64,000 bases of DNA, taken from NCBI RefSeq assembly GCF_003855095.1, contig NZ_CP033972.1, forward strand, positions 2,418,001-2,482,000. The letters are read 5' to 3'. Every line of letters begins with the position of its first letter. Position 1 is the first letter of the stretch. The position numbers and the translations under genes were made by a program. Shown here piece after piece: positions 49,581 to 59,271 of the stretch. The notes beneath the pieces are model-generated. The model saw only the letters and a program-made list of their open reading frames with translations, did no database searches and was not told the origin of the DNA. The DNA comes from Gordonia insulae (GTDB taxonomy: Bacteria > Actinomycetota > Actinomycetes > Mycobacteriales > Mycobacteriaceae).

Positions 49581-50459
49581 ATGGAACTCAGACAGGTCGA
49601 ATATTTCCTCGCGGTGGTCGAGCACGAGGGCATCGGCGGCGCAGCAGGCGCCCTGGGTGTCGCACAACCCACTGTGTCACAGGCACTTCGGGCTCTCGAA
49701 CGTGAGCTCGGCGTCCAGCTGTTCCACCGGATCGGTCGCGGGATGGTGCTGAGTTCGGCGGGCCGGACGATGGTCGGCCCGGCCCGGCAGATCGTGCGCG
49801 ACGTCGGCGTGGTCGAGGATCTGTTGGCGGCATCGGAGGGGGAACTCACCGGGCGGCTGGAGATCCTGACGTTCCCGGCGATCGCGAGCGGCGCCATCGT
49901 CGAGTTGATCGCCGAGTTCCGTCGGCGCTATCCGCGGGTCGCGGTGCGATTCGGCGAGCTCCGCGACGAGACCCAGGCAGCGGCGGTCCTCGAGGACGGG
50001 CACTGCGAGTTCGTCGTCGCCCATCTCCCGATCGCCGGTGAGGGCCTCGAGGTGGTCGTGCTCGGCGAGCAGGAGTTCGTCCTGCTCTATCCGCCGGGGA
50101 CCTCACTGCCGGACGGACCGATCGCGCTTCAGGATCTACCCACGTCCCCGATGGTGTTCGTGCCACGGGGTCAGTCGGTCGCCGACGAGATCGAGGAGCA
50201 GATCCGGGTCGGCGGCGTACGTCCACCGCTCGCGGTGCTCTCCGAACACCGGGAGGAACGACTTCCGATGGTGCTGGCCGGGATCGGCGGCACGATCGTC
50301 GAACGATCAGCCGCCGAGTCCGTCGCCGATCGGGCCGTCATGCGATCGGTCGAACCACGCATCGCGCGGCCGTTCGCGATCGCATACGACCCGGCCGCCC
50401 TGTCACCGGTGGGGCATGCGTTCGTGGAACTGCTCAGCGAGCAACCATCCGGTCCCTGA
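49581..50459 (+). CDS. LysR-family regulator, second of a tandem pair, 292 aa
   Basis: MELRQVEYFLAVVEHEGIGGAAGALGVAQPTVSQALRALERELG forms the HTH; the effector domain includes ILTFPAIASGAIVELIAEFRRRYP. It is clearly paralogous to the gene 4 bp upstream but diverged throughout. Tandem LysR genes may form heteromeric regulation or have separate targets. Confidence 0.87.
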   Translation: MELRQVEYFLAVVEHEGIGGAAGALGVAQPTVSQALRALERELGVQLFHRIGRGMVLSSAGRTMVGPARQIVRDVGVVEDLLAASEGELTGRLEILTFPAIASGAIVELIAEFRRRYPRVAVRFGELRDETQAAAVLEDGHCEFVVAHLPIAGEGLEVVVLGEQEFVLLYPPGTSLPDGPIALQDLPTSPMVFVPRGQSVADEIEEQIRVGGVRPPLAVLSEHREERLPMVLAGIGGTIVERSAAESVADRAVMRSVEPRIARPFAIAYDPAALSPVGHAFVELLSEQPSGP

Positions 50460-50477
50460 GGACCTGGTCGGCGGAAC

Positions 50478-51716
50478 TCAGCCGACGTTCTCGAAGACGG
50501 CGGCGAGGCCCTGCCCGCCGCCGATGCACATGGTCTCCAGCCCGTATCGTGCGTCGCGGCGGCGCAATTCGCGGGCCAGCGAGGCCAGCATGCGAACGCC
50601 GGTGGCGCCGACGGGATGACCGAGCGAGATGCCCGAACCGTGCACGTTGGTCCGGTCGAAGTCGCCACCGGCACCGAATCGCCCGAAGCCCCATTCGCGG
50701 GTCACGGCGAGCGCCTGGGCCGCGAATGCCTCGTTCAGTTCGATGACGTCGATGTCGGTGAGCGTCAATCCCGCCTTCGCCAAGGCCTTCTCCGTCGCCG
50801 GCACCGGACCGATGCCCATCGTGCGTGGCGCGACCCCGGCCACGGCCCAGGACACCAGCCGCACCAGGGGACGCAGGCCGTGCTGCTGCGCCACGTCGGG
50901 TGTCGTCACGATGCACATCGCCGCCGCATCGTTCTGCCCGCTGGCGTTTCCCGCGGTCACCGTGGCGTCCGGGTCCGTTGTACCCATGATCGGCTTGAGC
51001 TTTGCCAGCGATTGCACCGAGACGTCGGGTCGCGGGTGTTCATCGGTGTCGATGATCTGGTCTCCGCCGCGGCCCCGGACAGTCACCGGGATGATCTCCT
51101 CGGCGAGGATGCCGTCCTTCTGCGCCCGGACGGCACGCAGATGTGATTCGACGGCGAGTTCGTCCTGCTCGGCGCGCGAGATCTCGTACTCCTTGCGGAG
51201 GTTCTCCGCGGTCTCGATCATGCCGCCGGGGACCGGGTAGTTCTTGCCACCGGCCGTCGACCGGGCGCGGACCAGGCTGTCGTGCATGGCGATTCCGGTT
51301 CGGGCGCCACCCCACCGCATGTCGACAGAGTAGAACGACGCGTTGCTCATCGACTCGGTACCGCCCGCGATCACCACGTCGTTGTCGCCGGCCGCGACCT
51401 GGAACGCCGCCTGGATGACGGCTTGCAGTCCCGAGCCGCATCGACGGTCGATGTGCATGCCGCCCACCGTGATCGGCAGCCCGGCGTCGAGCGCGACGAC
51501 CCGACCGATGGCGGGCGCCTCGCTGTTGCCGTTGCAATGTCCGAGGACGACGTCGTCGACGAGTTCGGGTGCGAGTCCGGTGCGGTCGAGCAGGCCGCGC
51601 AAGGCGGTGACACCGAGATCGACCGCCGTCACGCCCTTGAACATCCCGCCGTAGCGCCCGATCGGGGTGCGGACCGGTTCGCAGATCACCACATCGCGCA
51701 GAACGGTGTCTTTCAT
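50478..51716 (-). CDS. Thiolase (acetyl-CoA C-acyltransferase), 412 aa
   Basis: The nucleophile Cys lies in IDRRCGSGLQAV near residue 92, the active-site His in GISLGHPVGATG near 362 and the second Cys in ETMCIGGGQG near 393. The N-terminus PVRTPIGRYGGMFKGV is canonical. It cleaves 3-ketoacyl-CoA in degradation or condenses acetyl-CoA. It follows the FabG-like SDR gene on the same strand after 52 bp, giving consecutive beta-oxidation steps. Confidence 0.9.
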   Translation of the reverse strand: MKDTVLRDVVICEPVRTPIGRYGGMFKGVTAVDLGVTALRGLLDRTGLAPELVDDVVLGHCNGNSEAPAIGRVVALDAGLPITVGGMHIDRRCGSGLQAVIQAAFQVAAGDNDVVIAGGTESMSNASFYSVDMRWGGARTGIAMHDSLVRARSTAGGKNYPVPGGMIETAENLRKEYEISRAEQDELAVESHLRAVRAQKDGILAEEIIPVTVRGRGGDQIIDTDEHPRPDVSVQSLAKLKPIMGTTDPDATVTAGNASGQNDAAAMCIVTTPDVAQQHGLRPLVRLVSWAVAGVAPRTMGIGPVPATEKALAKAGLTLTDIDVIELNEAFAAQALAVTREWGFGRFGAGGDFDRTNVHGSGISLGHPVGATGVRMLASLARELRRRDARYGLETMCIGGGQGLAAVFENVG

Positions 51717-51768
51717 TGCAGGCCTTTCTTGTTCGACGAGCCAGGAGATCGGCGGCGGGCAGGGGCGG

Positions 51769-52527
51769 TCACATGAACCGTCCGCCGGTCACCTCGAGCA
51801 CGGTGCCGGTCATGTAGGAGGACATGTCGGACGCGAGGAACAGCGCGACCGAGGCGACCTCGTCGACTTCGCCCGCCCGCTTCATCGGGATCTCGGCCAT
51901 CTTCTGATCCCACGCCTTCTGCGGCATCGCCTCGGTCATCGCCGATCGGATCAGTCCGGGCTGGATCGCGTTGACACGCACGCCATGATGCGCCATCTCC
52001 TTGGCCGCGGCCTTGGTCATGCCGACGATGCCCGCCTTGGCCGCGGAGTAGTTCGTCTGTCCCACCATGCCGACCTTCCCCGACAGCGACGAGATGTTCA
52101 CGATCGCGCCGCGTTTGGCCTCGCGCATGATCGCGGCGGCCTTGCGGGTGCCGTTCCACGTCCCCTTGAGGTGTACCGCGATGACCAGATCGAAGTCGTC
52201 CTCGGTCATCGTGCGCATCGTCGCGTCCCGGGTGATGCCGGCGTTGTTGACCAGCACGTCGAGCGACCCGAAACCTTCGACCGCGTCGGCGAGCAGCGCA
52301 TCGACCTGCTCGGCATCGACGACGTCGCAGCGCACGGCCCGCGCCACCCTGCCGCCGCCGAGCTTGTCGGCGGCGGCGGCCGCCGCGTCCAGGTCGAGGT
52401 CGCCGATCACCACCCGTGCGCCGGCCTCCACGAACGACCGCGCGATCTCGAAACCGATCCCCTGCGCGGCACCAGTGATCACCGCGGTGCGTCCGTCGAG
52501 CAGGGTCTGAGGTGCAGAAGGTGCCAT
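51769..52527 (-). CDS. FabG-like SDR (3-ketoacyl/3-hydroxyacyl reductase), 252 aa
   Basis: [17 protein letters not shown] (residues 16-32), NNAGITRD near 96, Ser in [10 protein letters not shown], and [10 protein letters not shown] (YxxxK) near 160 identify the family; the ending [13 protein letters not shown] lacks the usual DGG. It is divergent from an acyl-CoA dehydrogenase and upstream of the thiolase, consistent with 3-hydroxyacyl-CoA oxidation. Confidence 0.85.
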   Translation of the reverse strand: MAPSAPQTLLDGRTAVITGAAQGIGFEIARSFVEAGARVVIGDLDLDAAAAAADKLGGGRVARAVRCDVVDAEQVDALLADAVEGFGSLDVLVNNAGITRDATMRTMTEDDFDLVIAVHLKGTWNGTRKAAAIMREAKRGAIVNISSLSGKVGMVGQTNYSAAKAGIVGMTKAAAKEMAHHGVRVNAIQPGLIRSAMTEAMPQKAWDQKMAEIPMKRAGEVDEVASVALFLASDMSSYMTGTVLEVTGGRFM

Positions 52528-52646
52528 GCGTCGGAATCTACCGGCCCGTGGCCGGATCCGACCCCGGCCGATCCATTCGTAACGCCTAACGGAGCGGTAG
52601 CGAGTTCGTAGTGGACTCGCCCACGAGTGGACGCCAGAGTGGGAGA

Positions 52647-53834
52647 ATGACCAGCGTCATGAACACCTCAGCATCCACCTCCCAGGTCAGCGGCGAGGAC
52701 TTCGCCGACATCCTCGCCGCGACACGTGAGTTCGTCCGCGAGAAGGTCGTGCCGCGCGAACAGGAGATCCTGGACAACGACGCCATCCCCGACGACATCC
52801 GGGCCACCGCCAAGGAGATGGGCCTCTTCGGGTATGCCATCCCGCAGGAATGGGGTGGCCTCGGACTCGACCTGACCCAGGACGTCGAACTGGCGATGGA
52901 ACTCGGCTACACCTCGTTGGCGCTGCGGTCGATGTTCGGCACCAACAACGGCATCGCCGGGCAGGTCCTGGTCGGTTTCGGTACCGACGAGCAGAAGTCC
53001 GGCTGGCTGGAGAAGATCGCCTCCGGCGAGGTCGTCGCCTCGTTCGCACTCACCGAGCCGGGCGCCGGATCAGACCCGGCAGGGCTGCGGACCAAGGCCG
53101 TCCGCGACGGTTCCGACTGGGTGATCACCGGCGAGAAGCGGTTCATCACCAACGCGCCGCTCGCCGATCTGTTCGTCGTGTTCGCGCGGACCCGACCGGC
53201 GGACTCGGACGGCACCGGGATCGCCGTGTTCCTGGTTCCCGCCGAGACCCGGGGCATCACCGTGGGCGCGAAGGACCGCAAGATGGGGCAGGAAGGCGCG
53301 TGGACCTCGGATGTCCACTTCGACGATGTCCGCGTACCCGCCGCGGCGCTGGTCGGCGGCAGCGAAGACGTCGGGTACCGCGCGGCGATGACGTCGCTCG
53401 CGCGAGGCCGCGTGCACATCGCAGCCCTGTCGGTCGGTACCGCGCAACGCGCCCTCGACGAGTCGGTGGCCTGGGCGGCAAGCGCCACCCAGGGCGGCAC
53501 CGCGATCGGCGAGTTCCAGCTGGTGCAGGCGATGCTGGCCGACCAGCAGACCGGTGTCATGGCCGGCCGCGCGATGGTCCGCGACGCAGCTCGGGCATGG
53601 GTCGACGAGACAGACCGGCGGATCGCCCCGTCTGCGGCGAAACTCTTCTGTACCGAGATGGTCGGCAAGGTCGCGGATCTCGCCGTGCAGGTACACGGCG
53701 GCAGCGGCTACATGCGTGACGTCCCCGTCGAACGGATCTACCGTGACGTGCGCCTGCTGCGTCTGTACGAGGGCACCAGCGAGATCCAACGGTTGATCAT
53801 CGGCCGGAATCTGGTGAAGCGCGCGCAACGCTGA
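52647..53834 (+). CDS. Acyl-CoA dehydrogenase, 395 aa
   Basis: [16 protein letters not shown] (near residue 130), [11 protein letters not shown], and the C-terminal [23 protein letters not shown] with the catalytic-loop region [21 protein letters not shown] define the family. ATGs at 52647 and 52659 are both possible starts; neither has an ideal ribosome site. It diverges from the SDR/thiolase operon across 119 bp, completing a beta-oxidation set. Confidence 0.87.
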   Translation: MTSVMNTSASTSQVSGEDFADILAATREFVREKVVPREQEILDNDAIPDDIRATAKEMGLFGYAIPQEWGGLGLDLTQDVELAMELGYTSLALRSMFGTNNGIAGQVLVGFGTDEQKSGWLEKIASGEVVASFALTEPGAGSDPAGLRTKAVRDGSDWVITGEKRFITNAPLADLFVVFARTRPADSDGTGIAVFLVPAETRGITVGAKDRKMGQEGAWTSDVHFDDVRVPAAALVGGSEDVGYRAAMTSLARGRVHIAALSVGTAQRALDESVAWAASATQGGTAIGEFQLVQAMLADQQTGVMAGRAMVRDAARAWVDETDRRIAPSAAKLFCTEMVGKVADLAVQVHGGSGYMRDVPVERIYRDVRLLRLYEGTSEIQRLIIGRNLVKRAQR

Positions 53835-53909
53835 TCGCCGTGCGGTCGGGCGTGGAGTAGTGCCGGGCTGTCGAGGTACCACATCCTGTTGGCCGTCGCG
53901 GCGAACCTG

Positions 53910-54370
53910 CGACGGCCCGGTGCGCTATCTGGGCGGGGCGAATTACGCGGATGGCAGCTGATGAACGCGCTGGCCATCTCCGATCACCAGGGATATCAGC
54001 GGTTCATCAGCAACCAGATCTATGACTCGCTGCAGAGTCGCGAGGCCGAGTACGAATTGTTGCCCCTGTCGGTGGATCAGGTTCTCGGCGTGATGGTCTG
54101 GAGTCCGCTCGCGGGTGGCCTGTTGACCGGCAAGTACCGACGCGACCGCAGCCCCGACAACGGCCGGCACATCGAGGCCCGGACCGAACCGCCGGTGCGT
54201 GACGTCGAGCAGCTGTACCGCACCGTCGACGTGATCGTCGAGATCGCCGAGGCCCGGGGATCGCGCAGGCTCACGTGGCGCTCGCGTATCTCCTGACCCG
54301 ACCGGCGGTCAGCACGACGCCGGCCAAGTTCCGGGGTGAAGCCTATGCGGTGGTGCACGCGGCTCGGTGA
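53910..54370 (+). pseudogene. Decayed aldo/keto reductase
   Basis: VRYLGGANYA (near 53915-53945), then in a second frame WQLMNALAISDHQGYQRFISNQIYDSL and VMVWSPLAGGLLTGKYRRD, then in another frame after about 54262 IAQAHVALAYLLTRPAVSTTPAKF are consecutive pieces of a yeast-Kbeta/Tas-type aldo-keto reductase. At least two frameshifts separate them and the N-terminal half of the barrel with the catalytic Tyr/Asp is absent. It abuts the 228-bp repeat array. Confidence 0.7.
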
Positions 54371-54446
54371 CGGATGCGCCGACGGCGTATCAGCCTTAGG
54401 CAGTTACGCTGCAGTGCAGGAGATTTCAAGTGCTTCGGTAGTCGAC

Positions 54447-55310
54447 GGATCCGGATCTGTCGGTGGTTGACGGTACGCTGTTCGCACGCGATCGAAATGA
54501 CGACGTACCCTGGTGATGACGCGAACGGACTTGTCGGCGCCCTGCGATATTCTGGTTCAGGAGATCGACGATGACAGCGAAACGGGCGACAGGACAGCGA
54601 GTTCTGTCGCCCGGAGTTCCGGTGGTGTTGCCCTGCAGATGGTTCCGAACCCTGTCGGTGGTTGCCGGTACTCTGCACACAGACGGTCGAGATGACGACG
54701 CGCACCGCGGGACCGAAGAGTTCCACACTTGTGCACACTCCTGACGACGCGATCAAACTTGTCGGTACCCACCGATATTCTGGTTCAGGAGATCGACGAT
54801 GACAGCGAAACGGGCGACAGGACATCCAGATCTGTCGCCCGGAGATTCCGGTGGTGTTGCCCTGCAGATGATTCCGAGCCTGTCGGTGGTTGCCGGTACG
54901 CTCGTCCCCGACGGTCGAGATGACGACGCACACCGCGGGACCGAAGAGTTCCACACTGTGCACACCTTGTGACGACGCGAACGAACTTGTCGGTACCCAC
55001 CGATAGGCTGGTTCCGAACAGATCGACGATGACAGCGAAACGGGCGACAGGACATCCAGCTCTGTCGCCCGGAGTTCCGGTGGTGTTGCCCTGCAGATGA
55101 TTCCGAGCCTGTCGGTGGTTGCCGGTACGCTCGTCCCCGACGGTCGAGATGACGACGCACACCGCGGGACCGAGAAGTTCGACGATGTGCACACCTTGTG
55201 ACGACGCGAACAAGCTTGTCGGTACCCACCGATACTCTGGTTCCCAACAGATGAATTGATGACAGCGAAGCCGGGCGACAGGACAGCCAGTTCTGTCACC
55301 CAGAGAAACG
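54447..55310. repeat. 228-bp tandem-repeat array upstream of the 13E12 HNH gene
   Basis: Three full units with register marks at 54518, 54746, 54974 and 55203 (period 228-229 bp) are flanked by partial units. Units 2 and 3 are nearly identical. Each holds a hairpin with arms CGGGCGACAG and CTGTCGCCCG (for example 54811-54841 and 55041-55071), with loop changes between units; the arm is degenerate in the last unit. I see no plausible gene in the array; open frames through it are by-products of the repeat. Confidence 0.85.
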
Positions 55311-55357
55311 ATGACGACGCCCGACAGCCGTAACCGTGTTCTCTGAAAGGCCCCGCC

Positions 55358-56605
55358 ATGACCACCGTGTCAGACCTGCCCACCCTCACCGACACCCTGC
55401 GCGACCTCACCATCGACGACGACCTGTCCGGCCGGGACGCGTTCAACGCGATGCGCACCATCCTGACGCTACGCAACCTGATCGACCACCACGCCGCACA
55501 CCTGGTCGCCACCCTCGACCGCCTGGGCGTCGCCACCACCCACGGTCGTAAGACACGGGAACTGTTGATCGTCATGGGCTACGCGCCCGCGGTCGCCGCA
55601 CGCCTGATCCGCATCGCCGGCTCCACCACCACCCTGCCGACCCTGCACGCCCACGCCGCCGACGGCGCCATCCCCGCCGAACACATCGACGCCATCACCA
55701 CCGGCATCACCCACATCGCGCAGCGATCACCCCAACCCGTCGACAGCGAGGCTCGCTACACCCAGGTCAGCGACCTGCTCGGCCACTACTTCTCCGGCGC
55801 CACCCCCGCCCAGATCGCACACCGCGCCAAACAACTCGGCAACGACCTGGCCGCCACCACCGCCGGCGGGTTACCCGCCGGAGAAGACCGCACCCTCAAC
55901 ACCCTCACCCACCACGAAGACCACGGACGCCTCCACATCCGCGCCGACCTCGACACCGAAGTCGGCGAAAAGTTTCAGGCCGCCCTCGAACACTTCGGCG
56001 CACCCCGCCCCGAACCCGACGGCTCCCCCGACGCCCGCTCCACCGCCCGCCGCCACGCCGACGCCCTCGAAACCGTTCTGGACCTCGCCGCCCGCGGCGA
56101 CACGACCACCTCCACACCCCGACCCCAAGTGCTGATCACCGTGCCCGCCGAACGCCCCACCACCGCCACCCTGCAGTTCATGGGATCACTCACCGAAACC
56201 ACCCTGCAGCAGTTGTCCTGTGACGCGACAGTCACCACCGTCATCATCGACGACCAACAGGTCCCCCTACAGCTCAGCAAAAACGACCGCTTTTTCACCG
56301 GACACCTCCGCACCGCGCTCTACATCCGCGACGAGTGCTGCATCAAATGCGGCGCACCCGCCGCCCGCTCCCACGGCCACCACATCCAACACTGGGCCCA
56401 CAACGGCGCAACCGTCCTGGACAACGGCTGCCTACTCTGCCCGTCCTGCCACGCCGACATCCACCACAACGGCTGGGACGTGATCATCGGCACCGACAAC
56501 CACCCCTGGCTCATCCCACCCACAGAGGTCGACCCGCAGAGGACACCCCTACCCGCCTACAACCGACGCACCCTGACCCTCGACAACCTACCCACCGCCG
56601 CCTGA
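55358..56605 (+). CDS. 13E12-repeat family DUF222-HNH endonuclease, 415 aa
   Basis: DUF222 spans about residues 30-290 (including ADLDTEVGEKFQAALEHFG). The C-terminal HNH nuclease is RDECCIKCGAPAARSHGHHIQHWAHNGATVLDNGCLLCPSCHADIHHNGWDV (landmark residues 325-376), with zinc-type CxxC pairs and the HH-N-H core. Proteins of this kind are multicopy in mycobacteria and Gordonia and linked to repetitive DNA. The start ATG has GAAAGG upstream. Biological role is not established; a mobile or parasitic function is inferred. Confidence 0.88.
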   Translation: MTTVSDLPTLTDTLRDLTIDDDLSGRDAFNAMRTILTLRNLIDHHAAHLVATLDRLGVATTHGRKTRELLIVMGYAPAVAARLIRIAGSTTTLPTLHAHAADGAIPAEHIDAITTGITHIAQRSPQPVDSEARYTQVSDLLGHYFSGATPAQIAHRAKQLGNDLAATTAGGLPAGEDRTLNTLTHHEDHGRLHIRADLDTEVGEKFQAALEHFGAPRPEPDGSPDARSTARRHADALETVLDLAARGDTTTSTPRPQVLITVPAERPTTATLQFMGSLTETTLQQLSCDATVTTVIIDDQQVPLQLSKNDRFFTGHLRTALYIRDECCIKCGAPAARSHGHHIQHWAHNGATVLDNGCLLCPSCHADIHHNGWDVIIGTDNHPWLIPPTEVDPQRTPLPAYNRRTLTLDNLPTAA

Positions 56606-56778
56606 CACCCACCCCAGCAAACACCAACGCACCCGGCGAAAACCGGGACCCAACCGTCCCTTGACAACTCCATAGAGCGAACGTGCCACCCACACCGGTG
56701 TCACGCATCCGACGGCCCCGACTCATCAGGTCGGACGGTGCGCGATGTGCGACACCGAGGTGCACTCGCATCGTCAGG

Positions 56779-58422
56779 TCACGCCGTGGCGAGACGCTCC
56801 CGCAGCGCGACCTTCTGGACCTTGCCGGCCGCCGAGGTCGGCAGCTCTTCGACGATGACTACGTCGCGGACTTTCTTGTATGGCAGGACCTGTTCGGCGA
56901 CAAAAGCACGGACGCCCTCGCCGTCGATGACGTGTCCGGGCTCCGGTACCAGAAAAGCGACCGGCTCCTGACCGACGCTGCCCGCATCGCGACCGACCAC
57001 CGCGGCCGACGCGACGTCCGGGTGGGTTACCAGGATCTCCTCGAGTTCACGCGGGTACACGTTGTAGCCCTTGTAGATCAACATGTCCTTGGCCCGGTCA
57101 CAGATGTAGAGGTAGCCATCCGCGTCCCGGAAGGCGATGTCGCCGGTGTCCAGCCAGCCGTCGACGAACTGGACGGCGGTGATCTCGGGATGCCCTAGGT
57201 AGCCCGCGGTAACCTGCGGTCCACGCACCCACAGTTCGCCGCGTTCACCCGCGCCGAGCACCACCGCCCGGTCGACGACCGAACGGATCTCGACCTCGGT
57301 GTCGTACGTGGGCAAACCGACGCTCCCCAGCCGGTACTCGCCGGCAGCAGTGAGCGGGGCGGACGAGACCAGACAGGTCGCCTCGGTCAATCCGTAGCCC
57401 TCCACGACGGCGCCCGACGGGAAGGCCGACCGAAGGTGTTCCAGCGTCACCCCATCAATTGGCGCCGCCCCCGACGAGACCACCTGCACCGAGGACAGAT
57501 CGCGCGTGCCCACCTCGGGATGAGTGGCCAACGCGTGCCACATCGCCGGGCTGCCGGTGACATACGTCGCCCGATGACGCTCGATGAGCGCCAACATCTT
57601 CGACGGATCGAACCGACCGGCCAGCACGTGGGTCGCACCGCACAACAGCAGGAAGGACATGTTGATCAACGCGTGCGCATGGAACAGCGGCGAGACCACC
57701 ACGGTCGCCGCATCGCCGGGCACCACACCCCGACGATCCTCTCCCCGCGGCGTCAGCTCGATCCCACCGTGACTCTCGACCACGGCATGTCCTGCCCGCC
57801 AGCCGATCATCTGGGTGACATTCCCGATCACGTTGCGGTGCAACACCTGCACTCCCTTGGAGACACCTGTGGTGCCGCCCGTGAAAGCGAGATGCGCGAT
57901 GTCGTCGGAGACCACCTCGGTGACGGGTGCAGACATATGGCCGGCGGTGAAGTCGGTGAGCGTGACCACGCCATCGGGTGCCGTCCGGCCTTCGCCGTCG
58001 GCGAGCACCACGGCACGCAGAGACACGTCGAGTGCAGCGTCCAGCAGACGGTCGAGTTGTTCCACCCCGGTGAACGCGGCCACCGCACCCGTCTCGACGA
58101 GCTGTGCGCGTAGCCCGGGCACCGGCTGCAGCGGGTTCACCAGGGTGACGGTGGCGCCGGCTCGTAGCGACCCGTAGTAGGCGACGATGAACTCGATACT
58201 ATTCGTCAGATGCAGCAGCACGACATCACGGTCGCCGATGTCGGAGGCACGCAATGCCGCTGCCACGCGTGCTGTTTCGATGTCGAGGTCGTCGAAGCTC
58301 AGCACCCGGTCGCCGTCGATGACCGCCGCACGCGAGCCGTACATTCTGGCCATGCTCGGTGGCAGAACTGCCATGGTGACGGCCGGATAGTGCAGTTCGG
58401 TACTCATCGCGCTGCCGCTCAC
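56779..58422 (-). CDS. AMP-dependent acyl-CoA synthetase, 547 aa
   Basis: Adenylation motifs are LAFTGGTTGVSKGVQVL (residues 178-194), VVEGYGLTEATC near 340, DGWLDTGDIAFRDADGYLYICDR near 425, and the catalytic Lys in TSAAGKVQKVAL at the C-terminus. GTG at 58422 overlaps the upstream SDR stop (GTGA); an ATG 15 bp later is alternative. It activates the acid substrate of the surrounding beta-oxidation genes. Confidence 0.87.
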   Translation of the reverse strand: MSGSAMSTELHYPAVTMAVLPPSMARMYGSRAAVIDGDRVLSFDDLDIETARVAAALRASDIGDRDVVLLHLTNSIEFIVAYYGSLRAGATVTLVNPLQPVPGLRAQLVETGAVAAFTGVEQLDRLLDAALDVSLRAVVLADGEGRTAPDGVVTLTDFTAGHMSAPVTEVVSDDIAHLAFTGGTTGVSKGVQVLHRNVIGNVTQMIGWRAGHAVVESHGGIELTPRGEDRRGVVPGDAATVVVSPLFHAHALINMSFLLLCGATHVLAGRFDPSKMLALIERHRATYVTGSPAMWHALATHPEVGTRDLSSVQVVSSGAAPIDGVTLEHLRSAFPSGAVVEGYGLTEATCLVSSAPLTAAGEYRLGSVGLPTYDTEVEIRSVVDRAVVLGAGERGELWVRGPQVTAGYLGHPEITAVQFVDGWLDTGDIAFRDADGYLYICDRAKDMLIYKGYNVYPRELEEILVTHPDVASAAVVGRDAGSVGQEPVAFLVPEPGHVIDGEGVRAFVAEQVLPYKKVRDVVIVEELPTSAAGKVQKVALRERLATA

Positions 58423-59183
58423 CGGGGCGCCATGCGGATGGCCCCGTCGAGGCGGATCGTCTCACCGTTCAGATAGCTGTTCTCCAGGATCGAGACCGCG
58501 AGCTGACCGAACTCCGAGGGCTTACCCAACCGCGACGGATTCGGGATGCTCTCGGCCAGCGAAGTGCGGACGTCGTCGCGCAGGCGCGCCAACAGCGGCG
58601 TGTCCATGGTTCCGGGTGCGATGGTGTTGACGCGGATCAGCTTGCTCGCCAGATCTCGCGCGGCGACGATCGTCATGCCGACGATCCCGGCTTTCGATGC
58701 GCTGTAGTTGATCTGGCCGATCTGTCCTTCGAAGGCGGCGACGGATGCGGTCAGGACGATGCTGCCGCGCTCGCCGTCGAGTTCGTCGAGACGCGCCATC
58801 CGCTCGGCTCCCAGAGCCAGAGCGTTGAACGAGCCCACCAGATTCAGCCTGATGACGAACTCGAAATCGTCGACCGATCCGGCGTTGCCCGCCTTGTCCA
58901 GAATCCGCATCCGCCGACCCGCACCGGCGCAGTGGACGAGCCCACGCAGTCCGCCCCGATCGTCGGCGACGTCGAGGGCCGCGGCGAATTGTTCGCGATC
59001 GGTGATGTCGGCCGGCGCGAACGTCGCCGACGACCCAAGCTGCTCGACGACCGCCGCGCCGTCGGATGTCGGCAGGTCGATCACGGTGACCTGGCCGCCC
59101 GCGTCGACGATGCGACTCGCGGTGGCGAGCCCCAATCCGGATGCACCACCGGTGATGGCGAACGACTGACCTTTGAGTTCCAT
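58419..59183 (-). CDS. SDR, 3-hydroxyacyl-CoA dehydrogenase type II-like, 254 aa
   Basis: ITGGASGLGLATASRI (residues 9-24), HCAGAGRR near 84, VLTASVAAFEGQIGQINYSASKAG with catalytic Ser, Tyr and Lys, and NTIAPGTMDTPLLA fit the HSD10/type II 3-hydroxyacyl-CoA dehydrogenase subgroup. It is cotranscribed with thiolase upstream and the ligase downstream. Confidence 0.85.
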   Translation of the reverse strand: MELKGQSFAITGGASGLGLATASRIVDAGGQVTVIDLPTSDGAAVVEQLGSSATFAPADITDREQFAAALDVADDRGGLRGLVHCAGAGRRMRILDKAGNAGSVDDFEFVIRLNLVGSFNALALGAERMARLDELDGERGSIVLTASVAAFEGQIGQINYSASKAGIVGMTIVAARDLASKLIRVNTIAPGTMDTPLLARLRDDVRTSLAESIPNPSRLGKPSEFGQLAVSILENSYLNGETIRLDGAIRMAPR

Positions 59184-59271
59184 TGTATTCCTTCAGGTGA
59201 GTGGCCTCGATGGGCCTGGAGGGGCTCGCGACGCTCGCTCGCGACCAACTGTCTGTCGGCCGGGTGAGTGA

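Noticed and set aside
54447..55310. CRISPR array
   Set aside because: Unit length is 228 bp with nearly whole-unit identity; there are no short repeats separated by unique spacers and no cas genes.
54343..55575. Long minus-strand frame (410 codons) through the repeat array
   Set aside because: The translation is an arginine- and serine-rich periodic peptide caused by the 228-bp repeats, with no family motif and opposing the HNH gene.
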